A stretch of 64,000 nt of DNA, from contig JAZNGM010000004.1 of assembly GCA_045576455.1 (NCBI GenBank), positions 1 to 64,000 of the forward strand, read 5' to 3'. How positions within the stretch are numbered: the stretch's first letter is position 1; the number at the start of each line of letters is the position of its first letter. The position numbers and the translations under genes are program-made. Shown piece by piece: positions 49,927 through 59,769 of the stretch. Under the pieces are notes generated by a model. The model saw nothing but the letters and a program-made list of their open reading frames with translations. It had not been told where the DNA came from and searched no databases. This DNA is from RGIG4034 sp045576455. Lineage in GTDB: Bacteria > Bacillota > Clostridia > Lachnospirales > Lachnospiraceae.

Positions 49927-50418
49927 ATGAATAATAAAAATGATAACCGACATATGGTTGATATTCTCTTTGTAATTGCACTTTTTTGTGTATTTGCCCT
50001 ATCCGCCCTTATGCTCGTTATAATAGGTTCGAATGTCTATAAGAAAACTGTTACGAATATGGACAACAATTTTGATTCCCGTACTTCTTTTTCGTATATT
50101 ACGGAAAAAGTAAGACAAAACGATGCATATAACGCCATCAGCATTGTTCCTTTTGGCGACACCGGTGCAATATGTATATCCGAGAATCATAACAACATTA
50201 ACTATGTTACCTATCTGTATCAACATGAGAGCAATTTGTGCGAGCTAAATACACGGGCAGATATTCCGGCATCTCCTGCCATGGGAACCAAAATCCTGCC
50301 CATTGAAGATTTTAATATTCAAGCCATTAACGATTCGCTCTATTGCGCCAACATTACCAGCAACGGTACTGTTTCAACCGTTTACATCAATATCAGAAGT
50401 AACCGGACTGATAACTAA
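49927..50418 (+). CDS. DUF4860-like pilus-associated protein
   Basis: A 163-residue protein with an N-terminal membrane helix (about 10-33) and a soluble domain beginning NNFDSRTSFSYITEKVRQND, matching the DUF4860 pattern often encoded in clostridial type II/IV-like clusters. It contains GDTGAICI and a C-terminal TVYINIRS strand. It follows the previous gene by 12 bases. Its exact role in the assembly is not known. Confidence 0.7.
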   Translation: MNNKNDNRHMVDILFVIALFCVFALSALMLVIIGSNVYKKTVTNMDNNFDSRTSFSYITEKVRQNDAYNAISIVPFGDTGAICISENHNNINYVTYLYQHESNLCELNTRADIPASPAMGTKILPIEDFNIQAINDSLYCANITSNGTVSTVYINIRSNRTDN

Positions 50419-50427
50419 AGGAGAATC

Positions 50428-50883
50428 ATGAAATTACGTTCAAAATCAAGTTTATTTCTAATTGAATTAATTATTGTTATTTTGTTTTTTTCAATTGCCG
50501 GTACGGTTTGTATCCAACTGTTTGTAAAATCTCACTTATTGAGCAGTAAAACACAGGCTATGAATCACTGTGTCAAGTATGCCCAGAATTATGCCGAGGT
50601 ATTTACGAACCTGAACGGTTCAGAAGATAGCTTTTCTGATTTCTTTGAAGATTCGTTATTTAACACTGGTGAGCATACCTATTGCATTAATTATGACAAA
50701 TCGTTTAAAGCGACAGCAGACCCGGAAGCAGCGTTTTATCGTTGCAGCCTTGCGTTTGACTATACCAACAAAGATATCCCTATGATTAGTATGAATTTTT
50801 ATAAAATAAGCGATGATTCTTTGTTGTATTCCCTTGACGTCAAAAAATATGCTTTTAACGGAGGTGCCCACTATGAAAAATAA
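50428..50883 (+). CDS. Type II secretion pseudopilin-like protein
   Basis: A 151-residue protein with the short basic start KLRSKSSLFLIELIIVILFF. The Leu-Ile-Glu (E at +5-like position) in a hydrophobic helix is the pilin hallmark, followed by an alpha-beta domain. Cleavage before Leu/Phe would need a prepilin peptidase not seen nearby. It overlaps the next gene by 11 bases. Likely a minor pseudopilin. Confidence 0.75.
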   Translation: MKLRSKSSLFLIELIIVILFFSIAGTVCIQLFVKSHLLSSKTQAMNHCVKYAQNYAEVFTNLNGSEDSFSDFFEDSLFNTGEHTYCINYDKSFKATADPEAAFYRCSLAFDYTNKDIPMISMNFYKISDDSLLYSLDVKKYAFNGGAHYEK

Positions 50884-51307
50884 AAATCATTACGGCATTA
50901 ACGTAGGCTCCTCATCCATACTAATGATATTTGTAATACTTTGTCTTGTATCCTTTGCAGCCTTATCCATTATAAGCGCAAATGCTGATTATAAGCTAAC
51001 AGAAAAAATAGCAGACCGTACCAAGGCCTACTATAACGCTTGTAACGAAGCGGAAGAAACGCTTTCCTCTTTTGATAAAGCATTACATAACCATTACAAA
51101 AAATCTTTATCAGAGGAAGAATACTTTGCTGCGGTAGGGAAAAATAAGTCATTTATTATACAAATATCTGATATTCAATCCTTACAAGTGGAACTTACTG
51201 TCAACTATCCGGAATCTATAGACACTCCTTTATATCAGATAGATACATGGCAGGTTATCACTACCGGAGAGCTCGACTACGATGATTCCTTAAATGTCAT
51301 TAAATAG
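50873..51307 (+). CDS. Pilus-cluster membrane protein, last gene
   Basis: A 144-residue protein starting MKNKNHYGINVGSSSILMIF. The N-terminal membrane helix (about 14-33) and the soluble domain with ADRTKAYYNACNEAEETL are typical of the last pseudopilin-linked gene in clostridial clusters. GGAGG lies 7 bases before the ATG at 50873; the longer reading from 50813 is rejected because it would run through the previous gene. No pilin glutamate motif is clear. Confidence 0.7.
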   Translation: MKNKNHYGINVGSSSILMIFVILCLVSFAALSIISANADYKLTEKIADRTKAYYNACNEAEETLSSFDKALHNHYKKSLSEEEYFAAVGKNKSFIIQISDIQSLQVELTVNYPESIDTPLYQIDTWQVITTGELDYDDSLNVIK

Positions 51308-51381
51308 TCTTAACCCAGAGTGCTAACTTGCGGCAAAACCTTTCATACGCGGGTTGGTGCCCAATAAATAGGCAAAAAAAC

Positions 51382-51418
51382 GAGGAAGAATGCAAGCACT
51401 CTTCCTCTTATTTTTTTA
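51382..51418. terminator. Bidirectional terminator between the pilus-like cluster and rpoC
   Basis: GAGGAAGA-ATG / CACT-CTTCCTC stem with T7 on the plus side and an A7 run (51374-51380) giving T7 on the minus strand. It serves both convergent transcripts. Confidence 0.9.
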
Positions 51419-51448
51419 CTTATTTGATTGGCTTGTAACCTGTCACGG

Positions 51449-54400
51449 TTATTCAGCATCTACAGTCTCTAACACTTCTTCCGTAACTTCTTCAATTATT
51501 TCTTCCGTCACGTCTTCTACTACTTCATCAGTTACAACTTCTTCCATAGTATCATCAAAGCTAAGTGTTTCAACCACCTGATTATCTGTACTTAAATGAA
51601 CATCACGGTATCTCTTCATACCTGTACCGGCAGGAATTAACTTACCAATGATAACGTTCTCTTTTAAGCCGATAAGCGGATCAATCTTACCTTTAATAGC
51701 TGCTTCCGTAAGAACTTTTGTTGTTTCCTGGAAGGAAGCTGCTGAAAGGAATGAATTTGTGGCAAGTGCTGCTTTAGTAATACCAAGCATAGTTTGCTTA
51801 CCTTCAGCAGGTTCTTTGCCTTCTTTCACAAGCTGTTCATTCATATCCTCAAATTCAAGTACATCTACCAATGTACCCGGTAAGAACTCTGTATCACCAG
51901 CGGTCTCAATACGAACCTTCTTAAGCATCTGACGAACAATAACTTCAATATGCTTATCTGCGATATCAACACCTTGTAAGCGGTATACTCTCTGAACTTC
52001 ACGGAGCATGTAATCCTGTACCGCACGTACACCTTTAATCTTGAGAAGATCATGAGGATTTACGCTACCTTCAGTAAGTTCATCGCCTGCTTCAAGCATT
52101 GCGCCATCCATAATCTTAATTCTGGAACCGTAAGGAATAAGGTATGTTTTTGACTCTCCGGTTTCAGGATTTGTAATAACAACCTCTCTCTTCTTCTTGC
52201 TGTCCTTAATCTCTGCCTTACCACCAAATTCTGCGATAATTGCAAGTCCCTTTGGCTTTCTTGCTTCAAATAATTCTTCAACACGAGGAAGACCTTGCGT
52301 AATATCATCACCGGCAACACCACCTGCATGGAATGTACGCATGGTAAGCTGTGTACCCGGTTCACCGATAGACTGCGCAGCAATAATACCAACTGCTTCA
52401 CCTACCTGAACTGCTTCTCCTGTCGCCATGTTAGCACCGTAACATTTTGCACAAATACCGTTGTGTGAACGACAGGTTAAGATTGTACGAATCTTAACTT
52501 CTGTAATAGGCTCGCCTTTTTCATTAACGCCTGCTTTAAGAATCTTAGCAGCACGGCTTGGCGTAATCATATGATTTCTCTTAACAATCATATTGCCTTC
52601 GCTATCAAAGATAGATTCACAAGAAAATCTTCCTGTAATTCTGTCCTTTAGACTTTCAATAGTTTCCTTACCATCTACAAAAGCTGAAACTGTCATTCCG
52701 GCAATTGAATCTCTTGTCTCGCAACAATCCCTGTCTCTGATGATAAGTTCCTGTGATACGTCAACCATACGACGTGTCAAATATCCGGAGTCAGCTGTAC
52801 GGAGCGCTGTATCGGAAAGACCTTTACGTGCACCATGTGCTGAAATGAAATATTCAAGTACGTCAAGACCTTCACGGAAGTTTGACTTAATCGGAAGTTC
52901 GATAGCACGACCGGTTGTATCTGACATAAGTCCACGCATACCGGCCAACTGCTTAATCTGCTGGTTAGAACCACGGGCACCGGAGTCAGACATCATATAA
53001 ATATTGTTATATTTATCAAGTCCTTTAATAAGGGTTTCTGTAAGTTCCTTATCTGTTTCAGTCCATGTAGCAACAACTGCTTTATATCTTTCTTCTTCTG
53101 TAATAAGACCACGACGACAGTCTCTTGCAATCTTATCTACAGTAGCCTGTGCAGCTTCAAGCATTGCAGGCTTTTCAGCCGGAACCGTCATATCAGAAAT
53201 TGATACGGTCATGGCAGCTCTTGTTGAATACTTATATCCCATAGACTTAATATCATCAAGAACTTCTGCTGTCTTAGTAGCACCATGTGTATTAATTACT
53301 TTTTCAAGAAGCGGTTTTAACTGCTTTCTACCAACATGGAAATCAACTTCCAACTTCAAATAATCTTCCGGATTTACTCTTTCTACATATCCAAGATCCT
53401 GTGGAAGAATTTCATTAAAGATAAATCTACCCAATGTCGCTTCAACATTACCTGTTACGCTGCTTCCGTCCGGAAGAGTCTTGGTAACTCTGACTTTAAT
53501 CTTAGAATGTAATGTAATAACCTGATTCTCATAAGCAAGGATAGCTTCATTAACGCTCTTAAAGAACTTACCTTCGCCCTTTACACCTTCTCTTTCCTGT
53601 GTAAGGTAATAAATACCAAGAACCATATCCTGTGAAGGAACGGCTACAGGTCCACCATCAGATGGTTTTAACAGGTTGTTTGGTGAAAGTAAAAGGAATC
53701 TACACTCTGCCTGTGCTTCCACTGAAAGAGGAAGATGCACAGCCATCTGGTCACCGTCGAAGTCAGCATTATATGCTGTACATACGAGTGGGTGAAGCTT
53801 AATTGCTTTACCTTCTACAAGAATAGGCTCAAATGCCTGAATACCAAGTCTATGCAGTGTAGGAGCACGGTTAAGCATTACCGGATGCTCTTCAATTACG
53901 TCCTCAAGAACGTCCCAAACCTGGTTATCAAGTCTTTCTACAAGCTTCTTAGCATTCTTTATATTCTGTGAAATTCCTCTGGATACAAGCTCTTTCATAA
54001 CGAACGGCTTGAAAAGCTCAATAGCCATTTCCTTCGGAAGTCCGCACTGATAAATCTTAAGTTCCGGTCCTACAACGATAACGGAACGTCCTGAGTAGTC
54101 TACACGCTTACCAAGGAGGTTCTGACGGAAACGTCCTGATTTACCCTTTAACATATCTGACAAGGATTTAAGTGCTCTGTTACCAGGTCCTGTAACCGGA
54201 CGGCCACGTCTACCGTTATCAATAAGGGCATCTACTGCTTCCTGTAACATTCTCTTTTCATTACGAACGATAATGTCAGGTGCCCCTAATTCAAGAAGTC
54301 TTTTCAAACGGTTATTTCTGTTGATAATTCTTCTGTATAAGTCGTTTAAGTCTGAAGTAGCAAAACGGCCACCATCAAGCTGTACCATAGGACGTAAATC

Positions 54401-55132
54401 AGGTGGGATTACCGGAATTGCATCCATAATCATCCAATCAGGCTGGTTTCCTGATTCTCTGAATGATTCTACTACTTCAAGTCTCTTAATAATTCTTGCT
54501 CTCTTCTGTCCCGTTGCATCTGCTAATTCTGCTTTTAATTCTTCAGCTGTTGCGTCAAGGTCGATAGCCTGAAGTAATTCTTTGATTGCTTCAGCACCCA
54601 TGCCAACACGGAACTTATTACCATATGCTTCTCTTGCATCCTGATATTCTTTTTCTGAAAGAACCTGCTTGTATTCAAGTTCGCGGATGCCTGCATTATC
54701 AAGCACAATATAAGATGCAAAATAGAGAACCTTTTCAAGCACTCTAGGAGACAAATCAAGGATAAGTCCCATACGGCTTGGAATTCCCTTAAAGTACCAG
54801 ATATGGGATACAGGAGCAGCAAGCTCGATATGTCCCATACGTTCTCTACGAACGCCTGCTTTTGTTACTTCAACTCCACAGCGGTCACAGATTACGCCTT
54901 TATATCTGATTTTTTTATACTTACCACAATGGCATTCCCAGTCTTTGCTCGGTCCGAAGATCTTTTCACAGAAAAGACCTTCTTTCTCCGGCTTCAAAGT
55001 TCTATAGTTAATGGTTTCAGGCTTTGTAACTTCACCTCTTGACCATTCTCTTATTTTTTCAGGTGATGCAAGACCAATCTTAATTGCATCGAATGTCATT
55101 GGCTGATACACTTCACTATTTGTTTCTGGCAT
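51449..55132 (-). CDS. rpoC: RNA polymerase beta' subunit
   Basis: A 1227-residue catalytic subunit. The N-terminal zinc motif CHCGKYKKIRYKGVICDRCG, the active-site NADFDGDQMAVH (three Mg-binding Asp), the bridge/trigger region TAVDTA-like blocks, and the second zinc cysteines in CRSHNGICAKCYG are intact. The C-terminal about 45 residues are an acidic repetitive tail (VVTDEVVEDVTEE...). It begins 30 bases after rpoB ends. In most relatives rpsL follows; here the strand turns to a convergent envelope cluster. Confidence 0.99.
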   Translation of the reverse strand: MPETNSEVYQPMTFDAIKIGLASPEKIREWSRGEVTKPETINYRTLKPEKEGLFCEKIFGPSKDWECHCGKYKKIRYKGVICDRCGVEVTKAGVRRERMGHIELAAPVSHIWYFKGIPSRMGLILDLSPRVLEKVLYFASYIVLDNAGIRELEYKQVLSEKEYQDAREAYGNKFRVGMGAEAIKELLQAIDLDATAEELKAELADATGQKRARIIKRLEVVESFRESGNQPDWMIMDAIPVIPPDLRPMVQLDGGRFATSDLNDLYRRIINRNNRLKRLLELGAPDIIVRNEKRMLQEAVDALIDNGRRGRPVTGPGNRALKSLSDMLKGKSGRFRQNLLGKRVDYSGRSVIVVGPELKIYQCGLPKEMAIELFKPFVMKELVSRGISQNIKNAKKLVERLDNQVWDVLEDVIEEHPVMLNRAPTLHRLGIQAFEPILVEGKAIKLHPLVCTAYNADFDGDQMAVHLPLSVEAQAECRFLLLSPNNLLKPSDGGPVAVPSQDMVLGIYYLTQEREGVKGEGKFFKSVNEAILAYENQVITLHSKIKVRVTKTLPDGSSVTGNVEATLGRFIFNEILPQDLGYVERVNPEDYLKLEVDFHVGRKQLKPLLEKVINTHGATKTAEVLDDIKSMGYKYSTRAAMTVSISDMTVPAEKPAMLEAAQATVDKIARDCRRGLITEEERYKAVVATWTETDKELTETLIKGLDKYNNIYMMSDSGARGSNQQIKQLAGMRGLMSDTTGRAIELPIKSNFREGLDVLEYFISAHGARKGLSDTALRTADSGYLTRRMVDVSQELIIRDRDCCETRDSIAGMTVSAFVDGKETIESLKDRITGRFSCESIFDSEGNMIVKRNHMITPSRAAKILKAGVNEKGEPITEVKIRTILTCRSHNGICAKCYGANMATGEAVQVGEAVGIIAAQSIGEPGTQLTMRTFHAGGVAGDDITQGLPRVEELFEARKPKGLAIIAEFGGKAEIKDSKKKREVVITNPETGESKTYLIPYGSRIKIMDGAMLEAGDELTEGSVNPHDLLKIKGVRAVQDYMLREVQRVYRLQGVDIADKHIEVIVRQMLKKVRIETAGDTEFLPGTLVDVLEFEDMNEQLVKEGKEPAEGKQTMLGITKAALATNSFLSAASFQETTKVLTEAAIKGKIDPLIGLKENVIIGKLIPAGTGMKRYRDVHLSTDNQVVETLSFDDTMEEVVTDEVVEDVTEEIIEEVTEEVLETVDAE

Positions 55133-55162
55133 TGTGTGGTACTCCTTCCAATTTAGTTAATC

Positions 55163-58100
55163 TTACTCTTCGTCCATAGGATCGATGCTATCGTCAAAAT
55201 CCCCGTCAAAATCATCTTCGTATTCTTCCGGTTCTTCATCCGATACGAATTCACCGCTTTCTGAGTCGATATTTCCGGTCTGATAACCGTACTTACCGTA
55301 CTCTTCTTCGTAATTCTTGTTATCACCTTCAATTTCATAACGATAATCTGTATCTGAGTAATCAACAGATTCCATAATCTGAACTTCTGTATTATCCTCA
55401 CGAAGTACTTTTACATCAAGTCCCAAGGATTGTAATTCTTTTAATAATACCTTGAAGGATTCAGGAATTCCCGGTTCAGGAATATTATCGCCTTTGATAA
55501 TTGCTTCGTATGTCTTAACACGTCCTACAACATCGTCAGATTTAACTGTTAAGATTTCCTGTAATGTATAAGATGCACCATATGCTTCAAGTGCCCATAC
55601 TTCCATTTCTCCGAAACGCTGACCACCGAACTGTGCTTTACCACCTAATGGCTGCTGTGTAACGAGTGAGTACGGTCCTGTTGAACGTGCATGGATCTTA
55701 TCATCAACAAGGTGATGCAGTTTCAGGTAATGCATGTGTCCGATAGTAACGGCACCGTCAAAGTATTCTCCGGTTCTACCGTCACGTAATCTTACTTTAC
55801 CGTCTCTGCTAATCGGAACGCCCTTCCACAATTGTCTGTGCGCTCTGTTCTCTGATAAATATTCAAATACATCAGGTCTTAATGTATCAACATGCTTATC
55901 TGTAAAGGTAGGTGCTTCAGGATCGTATTCTTTATTATTCTTAGCTGCCTCTGCTTTTGCTTCTTCAGCATCAAACGGAAGATTTACGTAATCGTTAGCA
56001 AGATCAAGCGTATCCATAATATCATTCTCGTTTGCACCGTCGAATACCGGTGTTGCCACATTAAAGCCAAGTGCTTTTGCTGCAAGAGACAAGTGAATTT
56101 CAAGTACCTGTCCGATGTTCATACGTGATGGTACGCCCAGCGGGTTAAGTACGATATCAAGCGGACGTCCGTTTGGAAGATATGGCATATCCTCTACCGG
56201 AAGTACACGACTGACAACACCCTTGTTACCATGACGGCCAGCCATCTTATCACCAACAGAAATCTTTCTCTTCTGTGCAATATAGATGCGGACTGCCTGG
56301 TTAACGCCCGGTGATAATTCATCACCGTTTTCTCTTGTAAATACTTTAGCATCAACAACGATACCATATTCACCATGTGGTACCTTTAAGGAAGTATCAC
56401 GTACTTCACGCGCCTTCTCACCAAAGATAGCACGAAGCAATCTTTCTTCAGCCGTAAGCTCTGTTTCTCCCTTAGGTGTTACCTTACCTACAAGAATATC
56501 TCCGGCACGTACCTCTGCACCGATACGGATAATTCCGCGTTCGTCAAGGTCCTTAAGCGCGTCATCACCTACACCCGGAACGTCTCTTGTGATTTCTTCA
56601 GGTCCGAGTTTTGTATCACGTGCCTCTGCCTCGTATTCTTCAATATGAACTGATGTATAAACATCTTCTTTAACAAGTCTTTCACTTAAAAGAACAGCAT
56701 CTTCGTAGTTATAACCTTCCCAGGTCATGAAACCGATAAGCGGGTTCTTACCAAGTGCTAATTCTCCGTCTGCAGTAGATGGGCCGTCTGCGATAACTGC
56801 GCCTGCCTCTACTCTTTCACCCTTAAATACGATAGGTTTCTGGTTGTAGCAGTTGCTCTGGTTACTTCTGCTGAACTTCTGCAAACGATATTCAATCTTT
56901 TCGCCATCGTCAGCAAGCTGGCGGATAACGTTAGAACCTACATATTCAATAACACCTGACTTCTTGGCAACTACACACACGCCTGAGTCAACTGCTGATT
57001 TTGTTTCCATACCTGTTCCTACAACCGGAGCTTCTGTCATTAACAGAGGCACTGCCTGACGCTGCATGTTAGAACCCATGAGGGCACGGTTAGCATCGTC
57101 GTTCTCAAGGAACGGAATTAATGCTGTTGCAACAGAGAATACCATCTTAGGGGAAACGTCCATGTATTCAAACATTGTCTTAGGATACTCTGAAGTCTCT
57201 TCCCTGTAACGTCCTGATACGGTATTTCTTACGAAATGACCGCTTTCATCAAGTGCTTCACTCGCCTGAGCCACATGATAATTATCCTCTTCGTCAGCTG
57301 TCATATATACGATTTCATCCGTAACAATCGGATTCTGCTCGTCTGTTCTGTCAATCTTACGGTATGGTGCTTCAATAAATCCATACTCATTAATTCTTGC
57401 ATAAGAAGCAAGAGAGTTGATAAGACCGATGTTCGGACCTTCCGGTGTCTCAATAGGACACATTCTTCCGTAGTGTGAATAGTGAACATCTCGAACCTCG
57501 AATCCGGCTCTATCTCTTGAAAGACCACCCGGACCAAGTGCAGAAAGACGTCTCTTATGTGTTAATTCACCTAACGGGTTATTCTGATCCATAAACTGTG
57601 ACAACTGTGAAGAACCAAAGAATTCTTTCACTGCTGCCTGCACCGGCTTAATATTGATTAAGCTCTGTGGTGACACATCTTCTGAATCATGTGTTGTCAT
57701 TCTTTCACGCACAACACGCTCTAATCTTGAAAGACCGATTCTGTACTGGTTCTGTAATAATTCACCAACCGCTCTGATACGTCTGTTACCAAGGTGATCG
57801 ATATCATCATCTTTACCAATACCATACTCAAGATGGATATTATAGTTAATAGAAGCTATAATATCTTCTTTTGTAATATGCTTCGGTATTAATTCATGTA
57901 TATTTCTGGAAATAGCTGCTGCGAGTTCTTCCGGCTGCTCGCTATATTCCTCTAATAACTGCTTCAATACAGGGAAATATACAAACTCTTCTGTTACGCC
58001 AAGTTCCTTAGGATCACAATCAACAAAGTTTGTAATATTAACCATCATATTGGAAAGAACTTTAACATTTCTCTCCTCTGCCTGAATCCATACAAACGGA

Positions 58101-59101
58101 ACTGCTGCATTCTGGATTGCATCTGCGATTTCAGCCGTCACAAAAGTTCCTGCCGCAGCAAGTACTTCACCTGTATATGGATCGATAACATCCTCTGCAA
58201 GTGTATGCTTCTTAATACGGTTTCTGAATGCAAGTTTTTTATTGAATTTATAACGTCCAACCTTAGCAAGGTCATATCTTCTGGGGTCGAAGAACATAGC
58301 ATTGATAAGGCTTTCTGCACTTTCAACACTTAATGGTTCACCTGGACGGATTTTCTTGTATAACTCTAAAAGACCATCTTCGTAAGTACCGCTTGGGTTT
58401 CTCTCTGAAATAGAAGGGTCCTTTAAGAAACTTGCTTCAATCTTCGGCTCATCGCCAAATAAAGCACGTATTTCTTCATTAGTTCCAATACCGAGAGCAC
58501 GCAAAAGCACCGTAATCGGAACCTTTCTTGTTCTATCTACACGAACGTAGAAAACGTCATTGGAATCTGTTTCATATTCTAACCATGCACCACGGTTAGG
58601 AATTACGGTACAAGAATATAATTCTTTACCTATTTTGTCATGTCCGATTCCGTAGTAAATACCCGGAGAACGCACAAGCTGGCTAACGATAACACGTTCT
58701 GCACCGTTAATAACAAATGTACCTGTTTCTGTCATAAGCGGAAGGTCGCCCATGAAAATTTCATGTTCGGTAATCTCTTCTTTTTCCTTATTATAAAGAC
58801 GTACCTTTACCTTCAGCGGAGCTGCATAAGTTGCATCTCTTTCCTTACACTTTTCGATAGAATACTTAACATCGTCTTCGCATAATTCGAAGTCAACAAA
58901 CTCCAGGCTCAAGTGTCCGCTGTAATCCGCGATAGGAGATATATCATCAAACACCTCTTTCAGGCCTTCTTCAAGAAACCACTTATAGGAATCTTTCTGA
59001 ACCTCGATGAGATTGGGCATCTCCAAAACCTCTTTTTGTCGTGAATAACTCATACGCATACTTTTACCGGAAGTAACTTTACGTATTCTGTTCTTTTCCA
59101 T
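55163..59101 (-). CDS. rpoB: RNA polymerase beta subunit
   Basis: A 1312-residue subunit. The rifampicin region LSQFMDQNNPLGELTHKRRL has the sensitive residues (Asp, His, Ser) in place. Other conserved blocks include GPGGLSRDRAGFEVRD, RPYNYEDAVLLSE-like GYNYEDAVLLSE and the switch-3/C-terminal KGGKAQFGGQRFGEMEVWALEAYGA. The acidic C-terminal tail (about 70 residues) is typical of some clostridia. The ATG at 59101 is chosen: GGGGTG is 8 bases before it but only 2 before the ATG at 59107. It has its own strong promoter (59197-59225). Confidence 0.99.
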   Translation of the reverse strand: MEKNRIRKVTSGKSMRMSYSRQKEVLEMPNLIEVQKDSYKWFLEEGLKEVFDDISPIADYSGHLSLEFVDFELCEDDVKYSIEKCKERDATYAAPLKVKVRLYNKEKEEITEHEIFMGDLPLMTETGTFVINGAERVIVSQLVRSPGIYYGIGHDKIGKELYSCTVIPNRGAWLEYETDSNDVFYVRVDRTRKVPITVLLRALGIGTNEEIRALFGDEPKIEASFLKDPSISERNPSGTYEDGLLELYKKIRPGEPLSVESAESLINAMFFDPRRYDLAKVGRYKFNKKLAFRNRIKKHTLAEDVIDPYTGEVLAAAGTFVTAEIADAIQNAAVPFVWIQAEERNVKVLSNMMVNITNFVDCDPKELGVTEEFVYFPVLKQLLEEYSEQPEELAAAISRNIHELIPKHITKEDIIASINYNIHLEYGIGKDDDIDHLGNRRIRAVGELLQNQYRIGLSRLERVVRERMTTHDSEDVSPQSLINIKPVQAAVKEFFGSSQLSQFMDQNNPLGELTHKRRLSALGPGGLSRDRAGFEVRDVHYSHYGRMCPIETPEGPNIGLINSLASYARINEYGFIEAPYRKIDRTDEQNPIVTDEIVYMTADEEDNYHVAQASEALDESGHFVRNTVSGRYREETSEYPKTMFEYMDVSPKMVFSVATALIPFLENDDANRALMGSNMQRQAVPLLMTEAPVVGTGMETKSAVDSGVCVVAKKSGVIEYVGSNVIRQLADDGEKIEYRLQKFSRSNQSNCYNQKPIVFKGERVEAGAVIADGPSTADGELALGKNPLIGFMTWEGYNYEDAVLLSERLVKEDVYTSVHIEEYEAEARDTKLGPEEITRDVPGVGDDALKDLDERGIIRIGAEVRAGDILVGKVTPKGETELTAEERLLRAIFGEKAREVRDTSLKVPHGEYGIVVDAKVFTRENGDELSPGVNQAVRIYIAQKRKISVGDKMAGRHGNKGVVSRVLPVEDMPYLPNGRPLDIVLNPLGVPSRMNIGQVLEIHLSLAAKALGFNVATPVFDGANENDIMDTLDLANDYVNLPFDAEEAKAEAAKNNKEYDPEAPTFTDKHVDTLRPDVFEYLSENRAHRQLWKGVPISRDGKVRLRDGRTGEYFDGAVTIGHMHYLKLHHLVDDKIHARSTGPYSLVTQQPLGGKAQFGGQRFGEMEVWALEAYGASYTLQEILTVKSDDVVGRVKTYEAIIKGDNIPEPGIPESFKVLLKELQSLGLDVKVLREDNTEVQIMESVDYSDTDYRYEIEGDNKNYEEEYGKYGYQTGNIDSESGEFVSDEEPEEYEDDFDGDFDDSIDPMDEE

Positions 59102-59196
59102 TGACATTTCACCCCGTTCTTATATGATGTAAATCTTAAAATAACACTATTTTGAGCATAAAAATGTGCATGCTTTACCACAATAATGCAACGTAC

Positions 59197-59225
59197 ATCA
59201 TAACACAAACAAAAATTTAAGTCAA
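59197..59225 (-). promoter_or_regulatory. Sigma-A promoter of rpoBC
   Basis: Minus-strand TTGACT (59220-59225), exactly 17 bp, TATGAT (59197-59202). A leader of about 90 bases follows, containing TTTTTATGCTCAAAAT, also found in the rpmG leader. Confidence 0.8.
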
Positions 59226-59260
59226 CAAAAATTTGGTAATTTTTTTAATGTTTAAAATAC

Positions 59261-59293
59261 AAAAAACAGGCAAACGCTTACGCGTCTGCCTGC
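59261..59293 (-). terminator. Terminator of rplL
   Basis: GCAGGCA-ACGC / GCGT-TGCCTG stem, then TTTTTTG on the minus strand. It separates the rplJL transcript from rpoBC. Confidence 0.85.
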
Positions 59294-59321
59294 ATGTAAT
59301 GTCATATCAACAAAAGTCTTA

Positions 59322-59696
59322 CTATTTAAGAGTAACCTTTGCACCTTCAGCTTCAAGCTTAGCTTTGATATCGTTAGCTTCTTCCTTAGTAGCGCCTTCT
59401 TTAACCATCTTAGGAGCTGTATCAACTAAGTCTTTAGCTTCCTTTAATCCAAGACCTGTAAGTTCACGAACAACTTTGATAACCTTAACCTTGTTCTCGC
59501 CTACTTCTGTAAGTTCTACGTTGAACTCTGTCTTCTCTTCTTCTGCTGCTGCACCTGCACCAGCTGCTGCTACAACAACACCTGCTGCTGCAGAAACACC
59601 AAATTCTTCTTCACATGCTTTTACTAAATCATTTAACTCTAATACTGTTAACTCTTTGATAGCGTCAATAATTTCCTGACTTGTTAATTTAGCCAT
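59322..59696 (-). CDS. rplL: 50S ribosomal protein L7/L12
   Basis: A 124-residue stalk protein: N-terminal dimerisation helices (1-30), an Ala/Gly/Glu-rich hinge (about 33-52), and the C-terminal domain with VKVIKVVRELTGLGLKEAKDLVD that binds translation factors. Length and domain order are normal. It follows rplJ by 74 bases and ends at a strong terminator. Confidence 0.99.
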   Translation of the reverse strand: MAKLTSQEIIDAIKELTVLELNDLVKACEEEFGVSAAAGVVVAAAGAGAAAEEEKTEFNVELTEVGENKVKVIKVVRELTGLGLKEAKDLVDTAPKMVKEGATKEEANDIKAKLEAEGAKVTLK

Positions 59697-59769
59697 TATA
59701 ATTTACCTCCGTAATAATTAATATGTTGCGGTCTTTAGACCATTATTTCGTTACAAAATCCAACAAAGA

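Noticed and set aside
51648..53363. Several plus-strand open frames opposite rpoC
   Set aside because: They are shadows of a highly biased coding strand, with no ribosome sites and no recognisable protein.
57570..57650. Rifampicin-resistance changes in rpoB
   Set aside because: The classic resistance positions (Asp, His and Ser in the cluster) are the sensitive residues.
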